Shown one piece after another: positions 1-12,494 of a stretch of DNA of 64,000 nt. A program made the position numbers and the translations under genes. Source of the stretch: Malachius bipustulatus (Eukaryota; Arthropoda; Insecta; Coleoptera; Melyridae); the NCBI GenBank assembly GCA_910589415.1, contig OU342638.1, positions 2,046,001 to 2,110,000 on the forward strand, in the 5' to 3' direction. The notes under the pieces are model-generated. The model had not been told where the DNA came from. It saw only the letters and a list, made by a program, of their open reading frames with translations, and ran no database searches. How positions within the stretch are numbered: position 1 is the first letter of the stretch; each line of letters starts with the position of its first letter.

Positions 1-905
1 TGCTACTATATACCTATATCCTCGTCTATCCACTTCTCCTCCTCCGGTGTAAAAAGACTTGTGCTTTTCCTCCGGACGTCGGTGTCGATGGTGTCGTCGA
101 AAACTCACGTTTTTTCCCCTCAAGACCCCACTGGTCAGTCTGGTTTGCGTATGCGTTTTTCTTTTCGTTTTTTTCTGCATCCATTTCTTCCCACGAGTAT
201 GAGACAATTTTCAATCAAGGTCCGGGTGACGCTCATTCCGGACCAGGGCCACTCGTACTGTGAAGTGAGCCTGGTGCCTCACAGCTTTTTACAGGTCTGT
301 CCTGGGTGTTATAGAGTCCATAGTGGCCGACGACACTGGAAGATGGAGGGAGGAGAGTCTCGGCTAGGTACCCCAGGCTTGCCACGCCCGTACTCACTAG
401 GTGTGATTCCTTGGGTTGGGATGGGTGTGTGAAGAGAGGGAAGTTTGTACAGAGCTCTTTTCAGGACTCCCGCACGCACCTATAATAATGGGGTGGGCAG
501 GGAAAAAGAAAGGTTTGGGCGGATTCCTTTCCAGAAATTCCACCCTTGCCCTGGGAAGGGGTGTCGAGTAAAGATGCAGGAGGGGTGTTCTCCGTCACTG
601 CTGCCCGAGAAAGCTCTATGCCCCACGCCCCCAGCCATGCACTCAGGGAGGGGGCCATGTTCCCCCTCACGACCCGCGCATACAGAGAGGCGCATCAGGC
701 AAGGCAGCCCGCGGAGGGGCAAGAGTTGAAAGGGAGGGGGTAGATAGAAGTGGGAATGAATGTAGATCCGCTTGGAGACGTGGCTGGGCGGGCATCAGCA
801 AACATCCGTAGATACTTAGAAAGCATTCCCCAGGTGTTCCCTTTCGCCGCCCGATGTTCCACGCCTAGTCTCCTCACCACGTCAAGGTGGCACCCCTAAG
901 GAGGA
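1..905 (-). mobile_element. E1: 5' end of an R1-clade telomere-type non-LTR element (runs off the window)
   Basis: The GC-rich block at about 350-905 matches the 5'UTR of E5 at about 37490-38027; for example, both share the 'gccacgcccg' stretch and the terminal hairpin region. The element therefore reads leftward and its 5' end lies near 905, next to a TCAGG-type tract. Around 1-110 on the minus strand a frame reads TPEEEKWIDED, possibly the start of ORF1, but it breaks quickly. Only the 5'UTR and this fragment are visible. A run of pure C at about 1063, just beyond in E2, has a counterpart in the E5 5' region near 37207. Confidence 0.6.
832..903 (-). other. Candidate HDV-like pseudoknot at the E1 5' end
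   Basis: Read on the minus strand, CTCCTTA (903-897) can pair with TGAGGAG (876-870). Flush between them lie a 5' strand ending GGGTG (895-891), a CCAC/GTGG hairpin (890-877) with a six-base loop, and further on CACCT (836-832), which can pair with GGGTG. This is the order P1, P2, P3, L3, P3', P1', then P2' of HDV-type ribozymes. P4 and the catalytic junction are not clear to me. The same layout occurs at the E5 5' end. Confidence 0.35.
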
Positions 906-906
906 A

Positions 907-926
907 TATGACCTGATTTGACCTGA
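907..926. repeat. Degenerate (TCAGG)n junction between E1 and E2
   Basis: A short run of gacctg/ttgacctgacc units lies immediately before the T-run that is the complement of the E2 poly(A) tail. The same kind of junction recurs between most neighbouring retroelements of the array. Confidence 0.6.
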
Positions 927-928
927 CC

Positions 929-2982
929 TTTTTTTGGGCTGAGGAGGGGAAACCTTTTTTCTCAGCTTTTTCTACGGTTTTGTTGATGTTTTCTGTAAAG
1001 GTAAGTTTTGTATTGAGCCATACTCCCAGATATTTATAACCTTACTGGGTGTTATCTGCCCCCCCCCCCCCCGGATTTCAAATATGGTCAGTGGCGGTTT
1101 CCTTTTCGTTGTGAGAAGCACCGCCTCCATTTTCTCCGGAACTATTTCAAGATGGTTATCTTCCAGTCAGTTTAAGATCCTCTTTAGTGCAATATTTACC
1201 GATCTCATCAGGGTTTCAGCCTTCCTTGCAGTGGCAATGACTACTATGTCATACGCAAATCCCACTGTCATATTACTCCCTCTGGAAGTCTCAATTTAAA
1301 TATGTCGTCGTACAGAATGTTCCACAGGGTCAGACCAAGCACCTAACCCTGTGGAACTCCACTATTTATGTCTTTAACCGTAGTTTTATCAACTGATGCT
1401 TTCAATATAATTTTCCTTTCAGATAGATAGGAAGCAACAACATTAATGATTTATACCCCTCGTTCTCATCTTCGTGAGTATAATCTGCGAAGATGCATTG
1501 TTGAAGGTATTCCTTACATCAAGGGTTATCGCAGCACATAGCTTTCGATGAGCATACGAGTAGTCTCTGCAGCTTCTTTGGCCACTTGAACATCTTTCCT
1601 TATCGCGTCCACGGTTTGTCGTCCTTGCCTAAAGCCATACTGTCTTTCCGAAAGGTTGTCGGTTCGCTCTAGTTCTTATTTGATTCTGTTTAATGTCAGT
1701 TCATAGAACTTTCCTTCGACATCCAGGAGGTATATCGGTCTAAAAGATGGTGCGTTTCCAAGGGGCTGATCTCCTTTCTTGCAAGGACCAAGCTTGCTGT
1801 TTTCCATTCCTGTGGGAAATTTCCTTTTCTGGCGAGCTCATTATATTAAACTTCCAAAATAAAGCTTCCCTTCCTAGCTACTATACATGCTTCATCACTT
1901 CCACTAGGATATTTCCCGGTCCGGGGCATTTATTGTTTTTGGCATTAATTTGAGCTCCTCTTCTAAAGTCTCTAAATAGGGCTGCTCTATCAGGATTCCA
2001 TGTCACTTTTTAATGCTTAGGGAAGAGACAATCAGTAATCTTCTCCAGATCTTGTAAAGTCATCAAAGCATTTGTGGTCTGACCAGTTATTCTCTTCATG
2101 GCTATTTTATAACCATCCTCCCATATGTCACAGTCCACACTGTCACACAGATTTTTCCAGCATTTTCTTTTCGAGTTTTTGATTTCATTACGGAGTTTAT
2201 TTTTACTTTCCTTTCCTTATATTCCACTTCAACTTCTTGTATTTGTTGGGGATGCTTATTTCTGCGAGTTCTTGTACACTTCCTTCGTTTCTTCGCACAG
2301 TCTGCTCGGAGCTGCGCAATTGCATCATTTCCACGAATATACCGGTGGTCTATGTGTTGCTCGCTTTCTCTTGGGCATTGACCTATTACAGATTTGCCTT
2401 AGCTTTTCAGAAAGAGTATCAGCTGTTATACTAATCTCTTCATTGATGACTTCCTCGACTACATCCCCGAGCCTTGTAATGTCAAGTTTAGAAAGTTGCC
2501 ATCCCTCTGCTCTCATTTTTCCTCTCATTTTTAAATCTTGGAATATCTGAGGTTGAATGTAATGTATTTGTGGTCGCTTAGGTTTTACCTGTCGCTAACT
2601 TTCCCAGTCGCTTATTTCCTTACTTATGTTTTCAGTCGTTTTTGTTACATCCAAGAAAGGAGAACAGTTTACCCTCACAAAAATAGGTTTATCCTCCACA
2701 TTTGCAACAATCAAGCTGCTTCCTGTTATCCGTTCAGCAACCATCTCACCCCTTTTGTCCGTTACTTTGGACTTTGGATACCCATTGTGGAGATTTGGCA
2801 GTAAGGTTCCCGACGACAATCGCCTCACGCCCGTTTCTTCTAATATGAGCTGCCACCTCTTCCAGGAGCATCGAGTTCTGTCCTGTTCAAGATTGTCACA
2901 TAGTTTCCTGAAATTTTCTTTCTTTGACCTGTTGTTGCATTTCTGAGATGGACTCTCAGAAAAGGGCTGAGATGGAAAAGGG
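929..2982 (-). pseudogene. E2: decayed R1-clade ORF2 (endonuclease/RT fragments)
   Basis: The 3' tail is the T-run at 920-935. Reading leftward from 2980, fragments align by eye with E5. A stretch at 2325-2528 contains CNRSMPKRK, matching CNKTMPKRK of E5, and about 2595-2900 is an endonuclease-to-RT linker. RT remnants include a VPQG-like box near 1330-1370 and a corrupted FADD box reading FAYD near 1255. Stops and frameshifts are frequent, making this the most decayed copy of the array. It is 5' truncated in the endonuclease region at about 2980, directly at the next TCAGG junction. Confidence 0.7.
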
Positions 2983-2992
2983 CTGACCTGAC
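2983..2992. repeat. (TCAGG) junction between E2 and E3
   Basis: Two CTGAC units sit between the truncated 5' end of E2 and the T17-type run that is the complement of the E3 poly(A) tail. Confidence 0.55.
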
Positions 2993-5985
2993 TTTTTTTT
3001 TTTTTTTTGGTTGGAGGGGAAAAATCCTCATAGGAGTGGTTCTTCCCTCCCCGGGTAGTGCCGGACTTACCCAAGCGAGGCCTGGGCACCTACCGGCTAA
3101 AACCCCTCCTATTCTGCGACCAGAGGTACGGTATTGCCATTTTACTGGCTTCCGTCGTGCCAGAGGTCTGTCTGTTAAGCCTGTCTCATCCTTTCTTCGT
3201 TTGATGATACTCATTGATACCCTCATGATACTTCTCATGAGGCCCGTTAAGATCTCCCAGTTTTCGCTGGTTTCTAACATCAGCCCCACTAGTGTGTCCG
3301 CACTCAGTCTGCATCCTACCGCCCTTTCGGCCTCTCTTCTCTCTGTTTCCCACCTCTTGCAAACAAAGATTGTGTGGGCAGGGGTGTCCTTTTGGCCGCA
3401 GTATACGCAATCGTCCGTTGGGCTCTTCTTGATCCGTTTCAGGTATGTGCCGAAGCATCCATGGCCCGTGAAGCACTGCGTTATATAGAAATCGACGCTT
3501 CCGTGCTGCCTATTTCGCCACTCCTCTATGTTAGGGATGAGGGTTCGAGTCCACTCGCCGTTTTTCCCCTTGTTCCAGGCGTCCTGCCATCTTCTCATTG
3601 CGGCATTTTTGATTTCTTTTTGGGGTATTTTTTCCAATAAATTTCTTTGTTCATAGGTCTCGACCCTCATCCTCACTTGCTCTTCAATTGGTAGCACTCC
3701 CGCCAGCACACTCAAGGCTTCCCCTGAAACGGTCCTATAAGCAGAGGTTATCCCGAGCAGCGCTTGCCTCTGGACCTTCTCAAGCATCTCTTTGTATTTT
3801 TTCACCCCCAGCACGCTGTGCCACACCGGTGCGGCGTATAGCAGGATCGAACTGAGGACTCCCCCTACGACCTTTCTCTTTTGGGATCTCATTCCCCCGA
3901 TCCTAGGCAGTACCTATGCCATTGAGGGCTGACCAGGTTTTTCTGGCTTTCGTCGTAACGGATTTTATGTGGTCTCCAAATATTTGTCTCTGATCCAAGA
4001 CCACTCCCAAGTAGCGGAGAGTCCTTCCAGTCTCAATCTTTTCGTCTCCTATATGAAAGGTTACCTTTTTTTCCTTCCAGGAGTTGTGAAAAAGTGCCGC
4101 CTCTGATTTTCCAGGCGCGAGTTCTAGTCTACTCCTCTTTATCCATTCTGATATACTTCGTATCGCCTCGTTACCTTTCCTCTCTACTTCACTGGTGCTC
4201 ATCCCTGAAATCACCACTGCTATGTCGTCGGCGTAAGCTATTATCTCGACTCCCGGTTTTGATGGCAGCCTCAGCAGTCCATCATACATAATGTTCCACA
4301 GGGTGGGCCCAAGGATCGAACCCTGTGGAACTGCTGCCGAAATATTTATCTGCGTCTCTCTTTCAATTATGGATCTTTCGCTGAGGTAGCTGTTTATGAT
4401 TTTTCTGAGATAGAGGGAAAGTGCGTATCTCTGCAACTGCCGCCTCGATCTCCGCCCACGATGCACTTGCGTTTTTAACATCTAAGGCGACGACAGCACA
4501 CAGGCCTATTTTGCCTTTCAGCCCTTTAGTCGCTTTCTTGATCGTGGTCGTTACTCTTAAGATTGCATCCGTAGTGGACCTGCCTCCCCGAAAGCCGTAC
4601 TGAGCGTCGGATATTCCGCCTCGCTCTTCAAGTTCCTCCTCGATTCGGTGAAGGATGAGTCTTTCATACAGCTTCCCGCAAGTGTCCAGCAGATAGATGG
4701 GTCTGTACGAGGACGGGCTCTTCAAGTCTTCCCCTTCCATATCAGGCTGACCTTACACCTCTTCCAGATCCTCGGGAAACAGCCGTTAGTTATCAGTTTG
4801 CTGAAAACTGTCCTGAATCCTTCCGGGTTGATGCCTATCCCCATTTTTAGGGTCCCGGGGGTTATGCCATCCGGACCTGGGGCCTTTTTGGTCTTGATTT
4901 TTTTGCTTGCCCTTTCTATCTCTTCGAGTGTGAATTGCGGTACTTTCGTCACCTTATACTCTAAGGCCTCTATTCTCTGGTATTCCGGGAAAAGTCCCCT
5001 CAATATTACCACCCTCCCCTCGCCTTCTGGCGTGTATGGGGGGGTCAGGTATCGAAGCTCTCGCATGGCGATTTTGTATCCCGCTACCCATATGTCTTCG
5101 TCTAAATCTTCGCAGAGTTTACGCCATCGGTGCCGTTTAGCGGTTCCTATGGTACTTTTGTATTCTTTTTTCAGGAGCTTCTGTTCGTCCAATGCCGACT
5201 GTAATCTAGGGTCATCTCTCCTTTTGAATCTCATTACTTCTCTTCTAGCTCTTATACATCTCCCTCTGATCTCTTCAAGGTTCGCATTCCACCAGTACAC
5301 GTCGATTTTTTTGGTTTATTTTTTTGGTGCCCGCGTCTTGTGACTCCTTCATCCATTTGATGAGTTTATTGGGTGTATCGACTTCTCCCTCCCATCTGTC
5401 TTTTGAAAGGGCTTTCCAGACATGATCGTAGCTTATAACTATTTTTTGATGCCTGTCAACAGCGCGTTTTGCTATTTCCACTGTGTACATTATATACTGA
5501 TGGTAGCTCAGGGTTTCATCCTCCGCCACCATCCATTTCGTCACCCTGTCTCTCATACTCTCAGAAACAAGCATCACGTCTATGTGTGACGAAGAAGTTC
5601 CCCTTATAAAAGTTGGCCGTTCGCCGCTATTGAGCGGAACCATTCCAGCTGCAGTCATCCAGTCCCCAAGCATGTCACTCCTCCTGTCCTGGGTGTTTCC
5701 GCCCCACAGGGGTGACTTCGCGTTTAGGTCGCCGGCTATTATTGTTTCTTTGCCGCCAATTGGCAGGCTGAGGTTATCAAGGTACTCTTCGAAATCTCCT
5801 ATGCTACGGCCCGGGGAGAAATAACATGCCACCAGGTGTACATCCTCGATTTTTACTGATATATCCTGGTCCCTTTCTGACTATCTGCACGCTCATGTTT
5901 TTGTTCATGATCCGAATCGCGACGTCGGCTCTTTCGTCGCACATCTAGGCCATGCTCGCCGTCATTTTCTTATTTGGTTCCGCCA
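2993..5985 (-). mobile_element. E3: 5'-truncated R1-clade non-LTR retrotransposon
   Basis: The element runs from the poly(A) complement at 2993 to a 5' truncation at about 5985 inside the endonuclease domain. Its 3'UTR (about 3010-3115) is almost the same as that of E4 at 6000-6110, including the block at about 3040-3110. It contains an inverted pair, ggagggg (3013-3019) and cccctcc (3103-3109), which can close a hairpin of about 80 bases just before the tail. Confidence 0.85.
3115..5985 (-). pseudogene. E3 ORF2: APE endonuclease, reverse transcriptase and C-terminal CCHC domain, frameshifted
   Basis: This is the polyprotein of an R1-clade retrotransposon, which nicks DNA and reverse-transcribes its own RNA there. 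Domains in order on the minus strand are the endonuclease C-terminal half (5275-5985; AGDLNAKSPLWGG and a late SYHQY motif), a linker, RT (4740-3903; SYRPI, YGFRGGRST, VPQGSILGPTLW and an intact YADD near 4230), and a C-terminal region with CVYCG...H...C (about 3360-3420). The frame is broken at about 5300 (within A-runs), 4730, 4430 and 3900. The last frame has no stop before the tail and reads through the 3'UTR and poly(A) as KKKKK into E2, so its original stop is lost. Compared with E5 it lacks ORF1 and the endonuclease N-terminus. It cannot make a full product as it stands. Confidence 0.85.
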
Positions 5986-6762
5986 GGGTTGACCTTTTTT
6001 TTGTGGAGGGGGAATCTCATGGACACCCGGGGTGGTTCCTCCCTCCCCGGGTAGTGCCGGACTTACCCAAGTGAGACCTGGGCACCTACTGGCTAAACCC
6101 CCTCCGTCTTCTGAAATTTGATCGCGTCGAGGTAATACCCTATAGAGGCTCCCATCCCGACGCGTCTCTTCCTTTATCCTCTCCTACCTCCCTCCATTTC
6201 TATCTCCTCTCTGCATTTGATCTCTATTATCTCGCTCATATATCTCAATATCCTTCTACAATCCTCCCTCGAGCTGGACATCCTCTTCGCCACATTTTTC
6301 GTGCTCATGTCTTCGCCAAGTTCTGTCCTGATCTCCTCCCTATTTCTCTCCCATCTCTCGCATCGGAAGAGAGTATGGTCTAGAGTATCCACCTCCCCGC
6401 AGTACGCGCATTTGTCATCGTCCGCCTTCCCGATCCTCTTCCGGTAGACCCCGAACGATCCATGTCCCGTCAGGGCCTGCACACTATAGTGGTCGACTAC
6501 TCCCCTCATCTCCAACCACTTCCCAACTCCCGGGATGAGCGTCCTCGTCCACTCTCTCTTGTTGCCACAAGACCATTCCCTTTGCCACCTCTCGACCGCT
6601 TCCTTTTGGAGTTGATTCCTCGGCTTCTTATCCGGTTTGTCCCTCTGTGCGTGTTGCTCCACTCTATTTGTTATAACTTCATTTATTGGTAGCATCCCTC
6701 CAACCACACAGAGCGCCACTGTCGAGACAGTCCTGTATGCTGCCGTCACTCTCAGCAGAGCC
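5986..6762 (-). mobile_element. E4, 3' part: R1-clade non-LTR element interrupted by the Gypsy insertion
   Basis: The 3' tail is the T-run at about 5994-6002, preceded by a single gacc. The 3'UTR resembles E3 and has ggaggggg (6005-6012) facing ccccctcc (6098-6105), one base pair longer than in E3. The coding sequence is cut at 6762/6763 by the Gypsy LTR; the remainder of E4 resumes at 28433. Confidence 0.85.
6174..6762 (-). pseudogene. E4 ORF2 C-terminal domain (CCHC), separated from its RT
   Basis: An open frame of about 190 codons starts at the Gypsy LTR junction with LLRVTAAYRTVST, the conserved motif that follows the RT thumb in R1-clade ORF2. It includes the C-terminal finger CAYCGEVDTLDH..C and ends at a proper stop at 6174, about 70 bases before the conserved 3' hairpin arm. 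It was one frame with 28433-29478 before the Gypsy insertion. About 65 codons are missing between the two halves (RTLSALGG on one side, LLRVTAAYR on the other), so the insertion site has also suffered a deletion. Confidence 0.85.
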
Positions 6763-8159
6763 TATAACCTTTAAAATCCCGAATTTGGGATTCAAATGGA
6801 AGCTAGGCTAGCTCAGACAGCACTAACTCCAAAACTCGTGGGTGGAGATTGCAAGAGGGCTAGGAAAGCAAGTAATTAGAGAACGAGAATAAATTTACAA
6901 TTTATTTACAGATGACAAATACATTAAAATGAAAATGTTGAATTTAATACACCTTACAATTGTTTAAACTAGAATTTAAATGTAAAGAAAGCCCAACAGA
7001 TTTAAATCCCTATGAATTTACAATAATCCGAACAATAACCCTTCCAAGAAAATTAAAAAGATATCCACCCTGAATATTAACCCCCAAAATGAATTGAATT
7101 GCAGGAAAAATTAACTTGAAATGAATAAAAAAAATATTGAAAGTCGTCTGTGAGAATATCTGGATATAATTATTGCATTGGAGTACGAGATTGTAGGTAG
7201 AGATAAAAAAAAATCGACTATATAGTTGAAGCCGTCGGTAGTGATAAAAATGGACAAAAACTTAACTCGAGTCAAGCGTCTTCCCCTCTGGTGTTGAATG
7301 GAATGGTCCCGCTTATCTGCAAGTCAGCGTTGTAACACTGCCACTACCGTGACCTTGTACGGGATGGACGCCGGTGGCGTATATTGAGGGGATAAAATTT
7401 TAGCCCGCTCGGTTAATCTTGCTTGGAGATAAATCAAGGAGTTTCAGGAAAAATGCCAATTCAGAAGAAAACACAATTTCTTGGTATAAGTAGAACTTCG
7501 GTACTTGATAAAAAGCTGAAAATACACAGTCTTAGAGTCGCGTTTAATTAGACTAATTCTCGATCCTGACAATTCCTGCAGAATTTAATTCATTTCCGAA
7601 TTGAACTTTATTATAATCTATAATAATAATGATGTAAAAACAATACTGTACTTAACAATAATTATTACAGGAATGCATGTCAAAATCGACAATCAGCTTT
7701 AAGCAGATAAAACAAATGTAATTTTAAACACGATCGCAGGCACCGCCACAAATAATAAGTTATTAATTGCTAATTGAGATAAATTCCAACAAGTAAAGAC
7801 TTACCAGGCAATCGAGGTGAACTAACAAAAAGGTTTAAATTAATTAAATAAGTTTTAGGTACCCATGCATTAGGTAGTTCGCAGAAAAGTCAACTCGTAG
7901 CGTGGAAGATGTGGTTTCCAGCTCGAGCGGTAAAGGAAAAGACCCGATTCACCAGTTATGATATTAAAGAGATAACCATCGCGGCGGACTACGACCGTCG
8001 CCGAAGGCAAGCGAACGCGAAGATAGAATAGTATGGACAGAGTCGGTAGGCAACTCAAAATACTGAAAATACTGTACCGGGAAACAATTTAAATTTGAAC
8101 AAACGACACTCAAACAAGAACAAAAGGAAAAACTGGAACATGTAATCTAGCGTGTTACA
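6763..8159 (-). repeat. Gypsy 3' LTR
   Basis: Begins 'tataaccttt' and ends 'gtgttaca' on the + strand; read with the element, it starts TGTAACACG just after a purine-rich tract. It is nearly identical to 27027-28432 but lacks about 70 bases present there at about 27267-27340. The other LTR lacks the outer 58 or so bases present here (about 8100-8159). Confidence 0.85.
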
Positions 8160-8176
8160 TACTACCCCAACCCGGG
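8160..8176 (-). other. Polypurine tract of the Gypsy element
   Basis: The minus strand reads CCCGGGTTGGGGTAGTA directly before the LTR start TGTAACA, the expected place for plus-strand priming of an LTR retrotransposon. Confidence 0.55.
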
Positions 8177-9340
8177 AGAAAAATTTGGACGCAGGACAAA
8201 TTTTTCCGCACCCTAGAAAAAAAATTACCCACAAAAAAAACAGAACCCAATATAGATAAATAAAAGATGCTCAAACTTAATTTAAGCGGAGTCCAATAAG
8301 ATTGGACGGAACAAAAACAAAATTCGCACGAGGCAATATTACCAGCTTAGAAAGGGGCAAAGAAACTGGAACGTCATAGCCAGAAGAGAGCAAAATAAGT
8401 TCCGTTGTCACGTATACCAGGGAAAGGTAGAGAAAAATAAAACATAGGGTTGAACAGGAGTTAAGACTCAGAGAAAGCATTGGCACTAATGGGGAAAGCA
8501 GGTTAACGCTACCCGTCTAGGATCCTTGGTGACGCGTACCCACTGCGAAGAAGCAGTGGCGCCTCCGGGTCCCAAGTGAATCCCTCCGCTCGACTGGTTA
8601 GGGTAAAGCTACCCAGAAGAGTTCTAGACGTACAAAAAAAATAACAAAAAAGAGGCAAAGTTTCTCCCACGAGAACACTTACTACCTGAGATTTCTACTT
8701 CAGAGTAGGAAGTTAAAGAAACTAAGAGTCTTAACAACTGGGGGATGAAAAATAAAACGAAAAATGTAATTGAAGACTACTTCTACTTCGCGTAGGCAGT
8801 TAAGAAGAACTTAATAAATGAGATGTTTTAGTCAACAATTAAAAAGAGGAAGGGACTTGAATAGGCAGTGACAACGAGAGCTCGAAAAGAGAGACACGGT
8901 TAAGGTAATGGAAAGAGATCCGACAGCAAAGAGGCAGATAAGATACTATGGACATGATCAAATGCATAACTTGGAGGTTGTTACGGCTAGTCGAAAATAT
9001 AAAAAAACCAGGGAATATAAGTATTGATATTAATTTAGTTGGTGGACAAATAAATGAATGTGTGGGCGCCAGCAAGTTCCTAGACCTGCATATCAATACC
9101 ATATTGCAAATTGCGGTCTCGTAGTCAGTTAAATGCTTAGAGAAGGGATGCACTTTATAACAAGATGGTGATACTTTATCACTGTACTGTCTCCTGGAAA
9201 TTCCAACATTTCATGGAGAGTTCATGCTACTATAACTGTCAGTAATAAAGGCAAAGGTAAGAAAAGTAAAATGATATCAAAGAAAATTGTGTTAATTCAA
9301 TGGAGACTTAACTCTACGTCAAATTCAATATAATACATAT
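8177..9340. other. Non-coding Gypsy 3' region
   Basis: No convincing frame is present. There are two imperfect copies of a block of about 85 bases (around 8690 and 8775; 'tctactt' with 'cgcgtaggcagttaagaa' variants). Short frames here lack family features, and I see no envelope-like gene. Confidence 0.4.
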
Positions 9341-9487
9341 GCCCGTATTCACAAACGATAATTTCCTAAATAATTACGTAATTATTTAAATGAGTGAGAT
9401 GGAGATATGCAGTTTTTTCGCAATAGAGTGAGATGGGGATAATTGATTACGTAATTATTTAGGAAATTATCGTTTGTGAATACGGGC
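9341..9487. mobile_element. Palindromic MITE, CCCGTATTCACAAACG family
   Basis: Starts GCCCGTATTCACAAACGATA and ends with its inverse. Inverted arms of about 43 bases carry TTACGTAATTA and flank a short centre with two gtgagatgg repeats. A second, more diverged member lies at 61481-61626. No clear target duplication is seen. Confidence 0.75.
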
Positions 9488-9951
9488 GATAGAGAAGGAA
9501 ACCATCAATCAAATTTACACTATTGCTTCAAAGTGATTCAACCCTACGAGCAAATTCATTTTTAAAGATACATAAGGCGAAAAACTTCAAACAAATTCTA
9601 ACGTTTTAGCGGGGTCCACGGGCTGCCTGGCAATAGGTTAATTACTCCTATAAGATAATGACAGGCTCGAGGAAGAGTCCGCAAAGATAGGTAAGGCAAG
9701 GTCACAGGAATTCTCCCGTTTATTATTTAGGTATTATTTAACAATCATAGGCATGAACTGACCAGACAAAGGTAATTTTTAGATAAATATAAAATAAAAG
9801 AAGAGATAATCTTACGGAAATAATGGCAATATGATGAATATTTAAGAGCTCAATAAGTGAACAAATGATCAAATTAATTTCAAAATTAATCAAGAAATAA
9901 ATCAATAAATTAAGTGCATAAAGTTAAAACTGACTAGATTTTGGTAGTGAT

Positions 9952-10115
9952 GCCGCGAGACTCGAGACTAGTCTCGTGTGGTCTCGTCTCGTCTCGTATT
10001 TTCGAGACGAGACCGGTATCGAGTCTCGTCTCGTCTAGTCTCGACGAGACGAGACCATCTACGAGTCTCGCCGAGACTCTCGTCTAGTCTCGCCGAGACT
10101 CTCGACTGGTCTCGT
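9952..10115. repeat. Left subterminal (GAGAC)n array of the hAT element
   Basis: A degenerate array of GTCTC/GAGAC pentamers in both orientations, mirrored at the other end of the element (12495-12655). Such mirrored subterminal arrays are where hAT transposases usually bind. Confidence 0.7.
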
Positions 10116-11849
10116 GTTTTTTAGGGATAGGGATTAAAATAAAAATATTTCAATCTTTAACGGAGTGGCAACTGGGAGGTTAGAATAACCCAAACTTTTT
10201 TTATTAGGACGTAAATAGATTTTAATTTTTTAACGCTTTTTTGTCAATTAATAATAGACTGCTTACGAATTTTTGTATGTTTTAAATAGTGAGTATGGAA
10301 AAAATAAAACTAAAATATTTTCTACAACTATTTTTCATGAAGATGATCAAACTTGTGATCGCTTTTTTGTTGATAGTACTGCAATCGCAATAGTTTCTCG
10401 TTTTAAATATTCAATTAAATAATTATTTTAATAACAATAATAATTGAGTGATGAGTGAACTAAATACAGGGTGTTCCGTAAGTAATGGTCCGTGGTGAAA
10501 TGAGAGATTTTTGGTTTAAAAATATTACGATTTGACACTACTTGCTCTAACAAAATCTTGATAATAAAAAAGATACAGGGTGGCAAAGATGAGACTTAAA
10601 CATTTGCTTTTCAAAATATCTTGAAAAATTGTAAAGGTACGAACGTGAAAATTTGGTGATAGATGTTTTACGGTATGAGATAAATTTTACATCAGAAGCA
10701 AGTAAATGAAACCAGTCATTAGAAGCTTTAAGAAAATATTAAAATCATTGAAAAACTAGAATAGGTAGATACTATAATATTGCTAAAATAATTTTATTTA
10801 TAAGCACAAAAGTAAGATTAATATCAAGTCGTAAGTGAATATAATAATTTGACACATGAATAAATATTTATAGTAAATACATACCTAAATAATTAATTAA
10901 CCTTTCACGATTCTTCACAAGTAATTAAGTGTCTTTTCAAAACAAAAAAAAACCGCAACACAAAAGCGCACGAATTATCCACTTCACTTTTAGACTATTA
11001 ATTAATATAGTCTAAGACTTCACTATATAGGTGGGGTAAATAACAAAAAATAAATTTTAAAATGTATAAAAAAAGCCGTTTGTAAACTGTAAACACAGAC
11101 TGCGGTACGTATATCCGTACAGACGAAGATCAACTAAACTGAAACTGGCAAAGTAGCAAATTCGGTTCATCGGCAGTTGTGAAACTTTAAGAAAAATATA
11201 ACAAAGTAGCAATAAAATCAACAGATGTTGATATTTTTAAGAAATTTACTGCCCTTTGTGGTCCCATCATAAGAAAGAATCAGCCTTCTTCATCTATTGT
11301 ATTTTGTTATATTATTTCTAGACTACTTTTTCCGTTAGTCCTTCTTACAAGCCTTCGGGTCTGGTTCGGTTTTGACAACAATACCTATAATTTATTTTTA
11401 CGATATTCAAACCAATTCAAAATAAAATGATGTAGAATACATATATTTCTAGAACACAGGAAATATACCTATAGAAAACTATATACCTATTCTCTTTATA
11501 TAACATAATAATTACCTACCAGTATTATATGTATAATGTTATTTTCAATCGCCTATATTGACTTTATAAAAAAAATCAATTTTTCAACTAAATAAGTACC
11601 CGACTTTCTATGATATGTACCTATTATTATCATTATCATTTTGAATTGCAGATGCCGTGCTTTTGAAAAAACTTTCTTTTACAAACAATTCAGACTTTTT
11701 AGTGTTAGTTTATAGAATTTGTTTGTGCAATAGGAACAATATAAGGCATTTTTTTTTGTGTGTACCGATAGTGTTTGTGCAGATTAAATGTCCTAGAATT
11801 TATAGGACCTAGCTAATATAGGGTATGATTTTTTACATGCTATTACATA
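10116..11849. other. AT-rich hAT interior without genes
   Basis: No open frame above background. A 'tacagggtgttccgtaagta' MITE-like end occurs at about 10466 and 'tacagggtggcaaag' at about 10573, both without a recognised partner. Confidence 0.4.
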
Positions 11850-12484
11850 CAGGGTGTATTATAACATCCGCATAATATTAGCACCACGCGATTCTACATC
11901 AAAAACAGAACAAAAAAGTCCGTAACAGTTTTCACTTGATGTACACAGATTTTAAGATATATGGACAATTTAATGTTCTTAAACTTTGCAACACTGGCGC
12001 TGGTATAAAAATTAAGATAACTTAGACGTGAAGTCACCTAACTGGTATGGTGTGCCGTTGAAATGTAATCGAAAAAATGTGCAACAAGGCAAATGTCATG
12101 CTGCGACGTGTCACTCAATGATGCAATTTTTTACAGATTTTTTATTTTTTCAATTTTTTATTCAACAATTAAAACGCGCAGTTGAAATATTGATTGGAAC
12201 TCAGGAAATCAAGTAATTCCTAGTTTTGAAATGTTAATTAAAACCATTTTTACCAAAAAAAATCTAAAATTTTGGATAATTTTGCCATTTTACTTCTTAC
12301 TTAAGAATTTTTTAATAATATTAAGCAATATTTTTGAGTATTAAAAAACTTCAAATTTAAACTACAATGGTTGATAACATCGTTATTTGAGGTCTAAGAG
12401 CTAAACGGTATTAAAACTTTATGTTCTGTTTTTGATGTAGAATCGCGTGGTGCTAATATTATGCGGACGTTATAAAACACCCTG
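11850..12484. mobile_element. TA-flanked MITE, CAGGGTG termini (copy 1)
   Basis: Terminal inverted repeats of about 58 bases, starting CAGGGTGTATTATAACATCC on the left and CAGGGTGTTTTATAACGTCC on the inverted right. It is flanked by TA and nested in the hAT element. The 635 bp hold no credible gene. Confidence 0.8.
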
Positions 12485-12494
12485 TATGTCAATA

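Noticed and set aside
445..743. Overlapping frames of 65-94 codons near the left end
   Set aside because: They lie in the GC-rich 5'UTR shared by E1 and E5 and are not conserved between the two copies.
8500..8630. Possible tRNA-derived SINE (cccactgcg...gcagtgg, gcctccgggtccc)
   Set aside because: I could not find properly spaced A and B boxes or a cloverleaf; only one short stem is evident.
12028..12216. 62-codon frame inside a MITE
   Set aside because: It overlaps AT-rich MITE interior and lacks any motif.
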